Origin: Rhodanobacteraceae bacterium
GTDB taxonomy: Bacteria > Pseudomonadota > Gammaproteobacteria > Xanthomonadales > SZUA-5
Length of the DNA: 6,658 nucleotides
NCBI GenBank assembly: GCA_003233535.1
Contig: QIMA01000504.1
Location: forward strand, 1-6,658
Direction of reading: 5' to 3'
Within the stretch, counting starts at the first letter, position 1; each line of letters starts with the position of its first letter. A program made the translations under genes and the position numbers. Of the stretch, positions 5,912-6,658 are shown in pieces. Below the pieces are notes generated by a model, which was not told the DNA's origin, ran no database searches, and saw only the letters and a program-made list of their open reading frames with translations.

Positions 5912-6658
5912 GTCCAATTGATCGCCGGCGCGTAGCGCTAAACTTTGGCCGCGCGGCCGCCGACTACGATCGCGTAGCGGCCCTACAGAGCGAAACCCGC
6001 GCCGAACTGTTAGAGCGCTTGCAGCCGCTCGATCTGCAACCACAATGCGTACTCGATGTAGGCTGCGGCACCGGCCACGCCGCGCGGGCGCTGCGTAAGC
6101 TGTACCCCAAGGCGGACGTGTTGGCGCTCGACCTAGCCCTGCCTATGCTGCACCAAGCGCGCAAGCGGCAGTCCTGGTTTCGACCGTTCCTGCGCACCGC
6201 CGCCGACGCTACCCAGCTTCCTGTGGCCAGCGCCAGCGTCGACCTGCTGTTCTCGAATTTGTGCGTGCAGTGGTGCGAGGACCTACGCGCCACCCTGGCC
6301 GAGTGGGGCCGCGTGTTGAAACCCGGCGGCACAATGCTGTTCAGCACCTTCGGCTTGGACAGTCTGAACGAATTGCGCCAGGCCTGGGCAGCAGCCGATC
6401 ACCGGCCGCATCTGGTCGATTTCCTGCACATCCAGCAGATCGGTGACGCGGCGCTGAAAGCAGGTCTGGTCAACCCGGTGATGGATCGCGATTTGCTGCA
6501 CCGACCGGTGGATGAGCCGATGACGCTGATGCGCGAGCTGAAAGCGCTTGGTGCAGGCAACGCCGCCAGTGACCGTCAGCGTGGACTGACCGGCAGGCAG
6601 GCCTTCTTCCCAGCCGGGCAGGAATACGCGCTCAAATTCGAGCCCCTTGGCGGAATGC
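5908..6658 (+). CDS. bioC: Malonyl-ACP O-methyltransferase BioC (3' end cut by window)
   Basis: SAM-dependent methyltransferase that methylates the free carboxyl of malonyl-ACP (or -CoA), disguising it as a fatty-acid primer for pimeloyl synthesis. I translated 250 codons with no stop before the window edge, close to the 251 residues of E. coli BioC; family members in related bacteria are often somewhat longer. RRRVALNFGRAAADYD (6-21) is the BioC N-terminal signature. SAM motif I is V48-L-D-V-G-C-G-T-G56, an acidic residue D75 ends strand 2, D100 lies in AADATQLPV, and SNLCVQWC (116-123) and LKPGGTMLFSTF (137-148) are the later class I blocks. The C-terminal LTGRQAF matches the conserved LTG region. 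The ATG overlaps the bioH TGA by four bases; AGG at 5898-5900 gives a weak SD 7 bases upstream. bioD may follow, which cannot be seen. Confidence 0.95.
   Translation, partial: MSPIDRRRVALNFGRAAADYDRVAALQSETRAELLERLQPLDLQPQCVLDVGCGTGHAARALRKLYPKADVLALDLALPMLHQARKRQSWFRPFLRTAADATQLPVASASVDLLFSNLCVQWCEDLRATLAEWGRVLKPGGTMLFSTFGLDSLNELRQAWAAADHRPHLVDFLHIQQIGDAALKAGLVNPVMDRDLLHRPVDEPMTLMRELKALGAGNAASDRQRGLTGRQAFFPAGQEYALKFEPLGGM

Noticed and set aside
6592..6658. Possible frameshift near the end of bioC because the tail looked unlike E. coli
   Set aside because: The other frames give nothing more BioC-like, and the LTG region is intact. The remaining C-terminal residues are probably just beyond the window edge.

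Overview
This window is a conserved housekeeping segment of a GC-rich bacterium, most likely a gammaproteobacterium. The main evidence is a biotin-synthesis operon in the order bioB-bioF-bioH-bioC with comF divergent from it. From memory, that arrangement is typical of Pseudomonas and Xanthomonadales/Lysobacterales-type genomes. The BioC-BioH route to pimeloyl-ACP and the ubiquinone prenyltransferase UbiA also fit a respiring proteobacterium. I cannot name the genus.

Layout. Positions 1-138 hold what looks like the start of a leftward gene for an exported or membrane protein. Its two plausible reading-frame pieces are split by a run of seven C. Positions 125-1000 (minus) encode an unrecognised secreted protein of about 291 residues with a signal peptide and six cysteines. 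A 141-bp divergent gap follows. ubiA (plus) comes next, with a GTG start at 1142 preferred over the much longer open frame. ubiA converges on comF (minus, 2193-2918). The gap between them is filled by a long imperfect inverted repeat (2028-2171), and a perfect 8-bp hairpin overlaps its right end. comF and bioB diverge from a 47-bp gap. That gap contains a good -10 hexamer overlapped by one well-preserved half of a BirA-type biotin operator. bioB, bioF, bioH and bioC then follow with overlapping ends, and bioC is cut by the window edge.

How the genes work together. BioC methylates malonyl-ACP so that fatty-acid synthesis can build a pimeloyl chain. BioH removes the methyl group, BioF condenses pimeloyl-ACP with alanine to KAPA, and BioB inserts sulfur into dethiobiotin as the last step. 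BioA and BioD are not in the window; bioD may follow bioC, which is inference. UbiA belongs to ubiquinone synthesis and ComF to DNA uptake or processing, so neither is functionally part of the biotin unit.

All key catalytic residues I looked for in UbiA, ComF, BioB, BioF, BioH and the visible part of BioC are present. I see no phage, transposase, CRISPR, tRNA or rRNA, and no convincing new multi-gene system. The points most worth a second look are the C7 tract at 62-68, the convergent-gap inverted repeat, the unrecognised secreted protein and the half operator in front of bioB.
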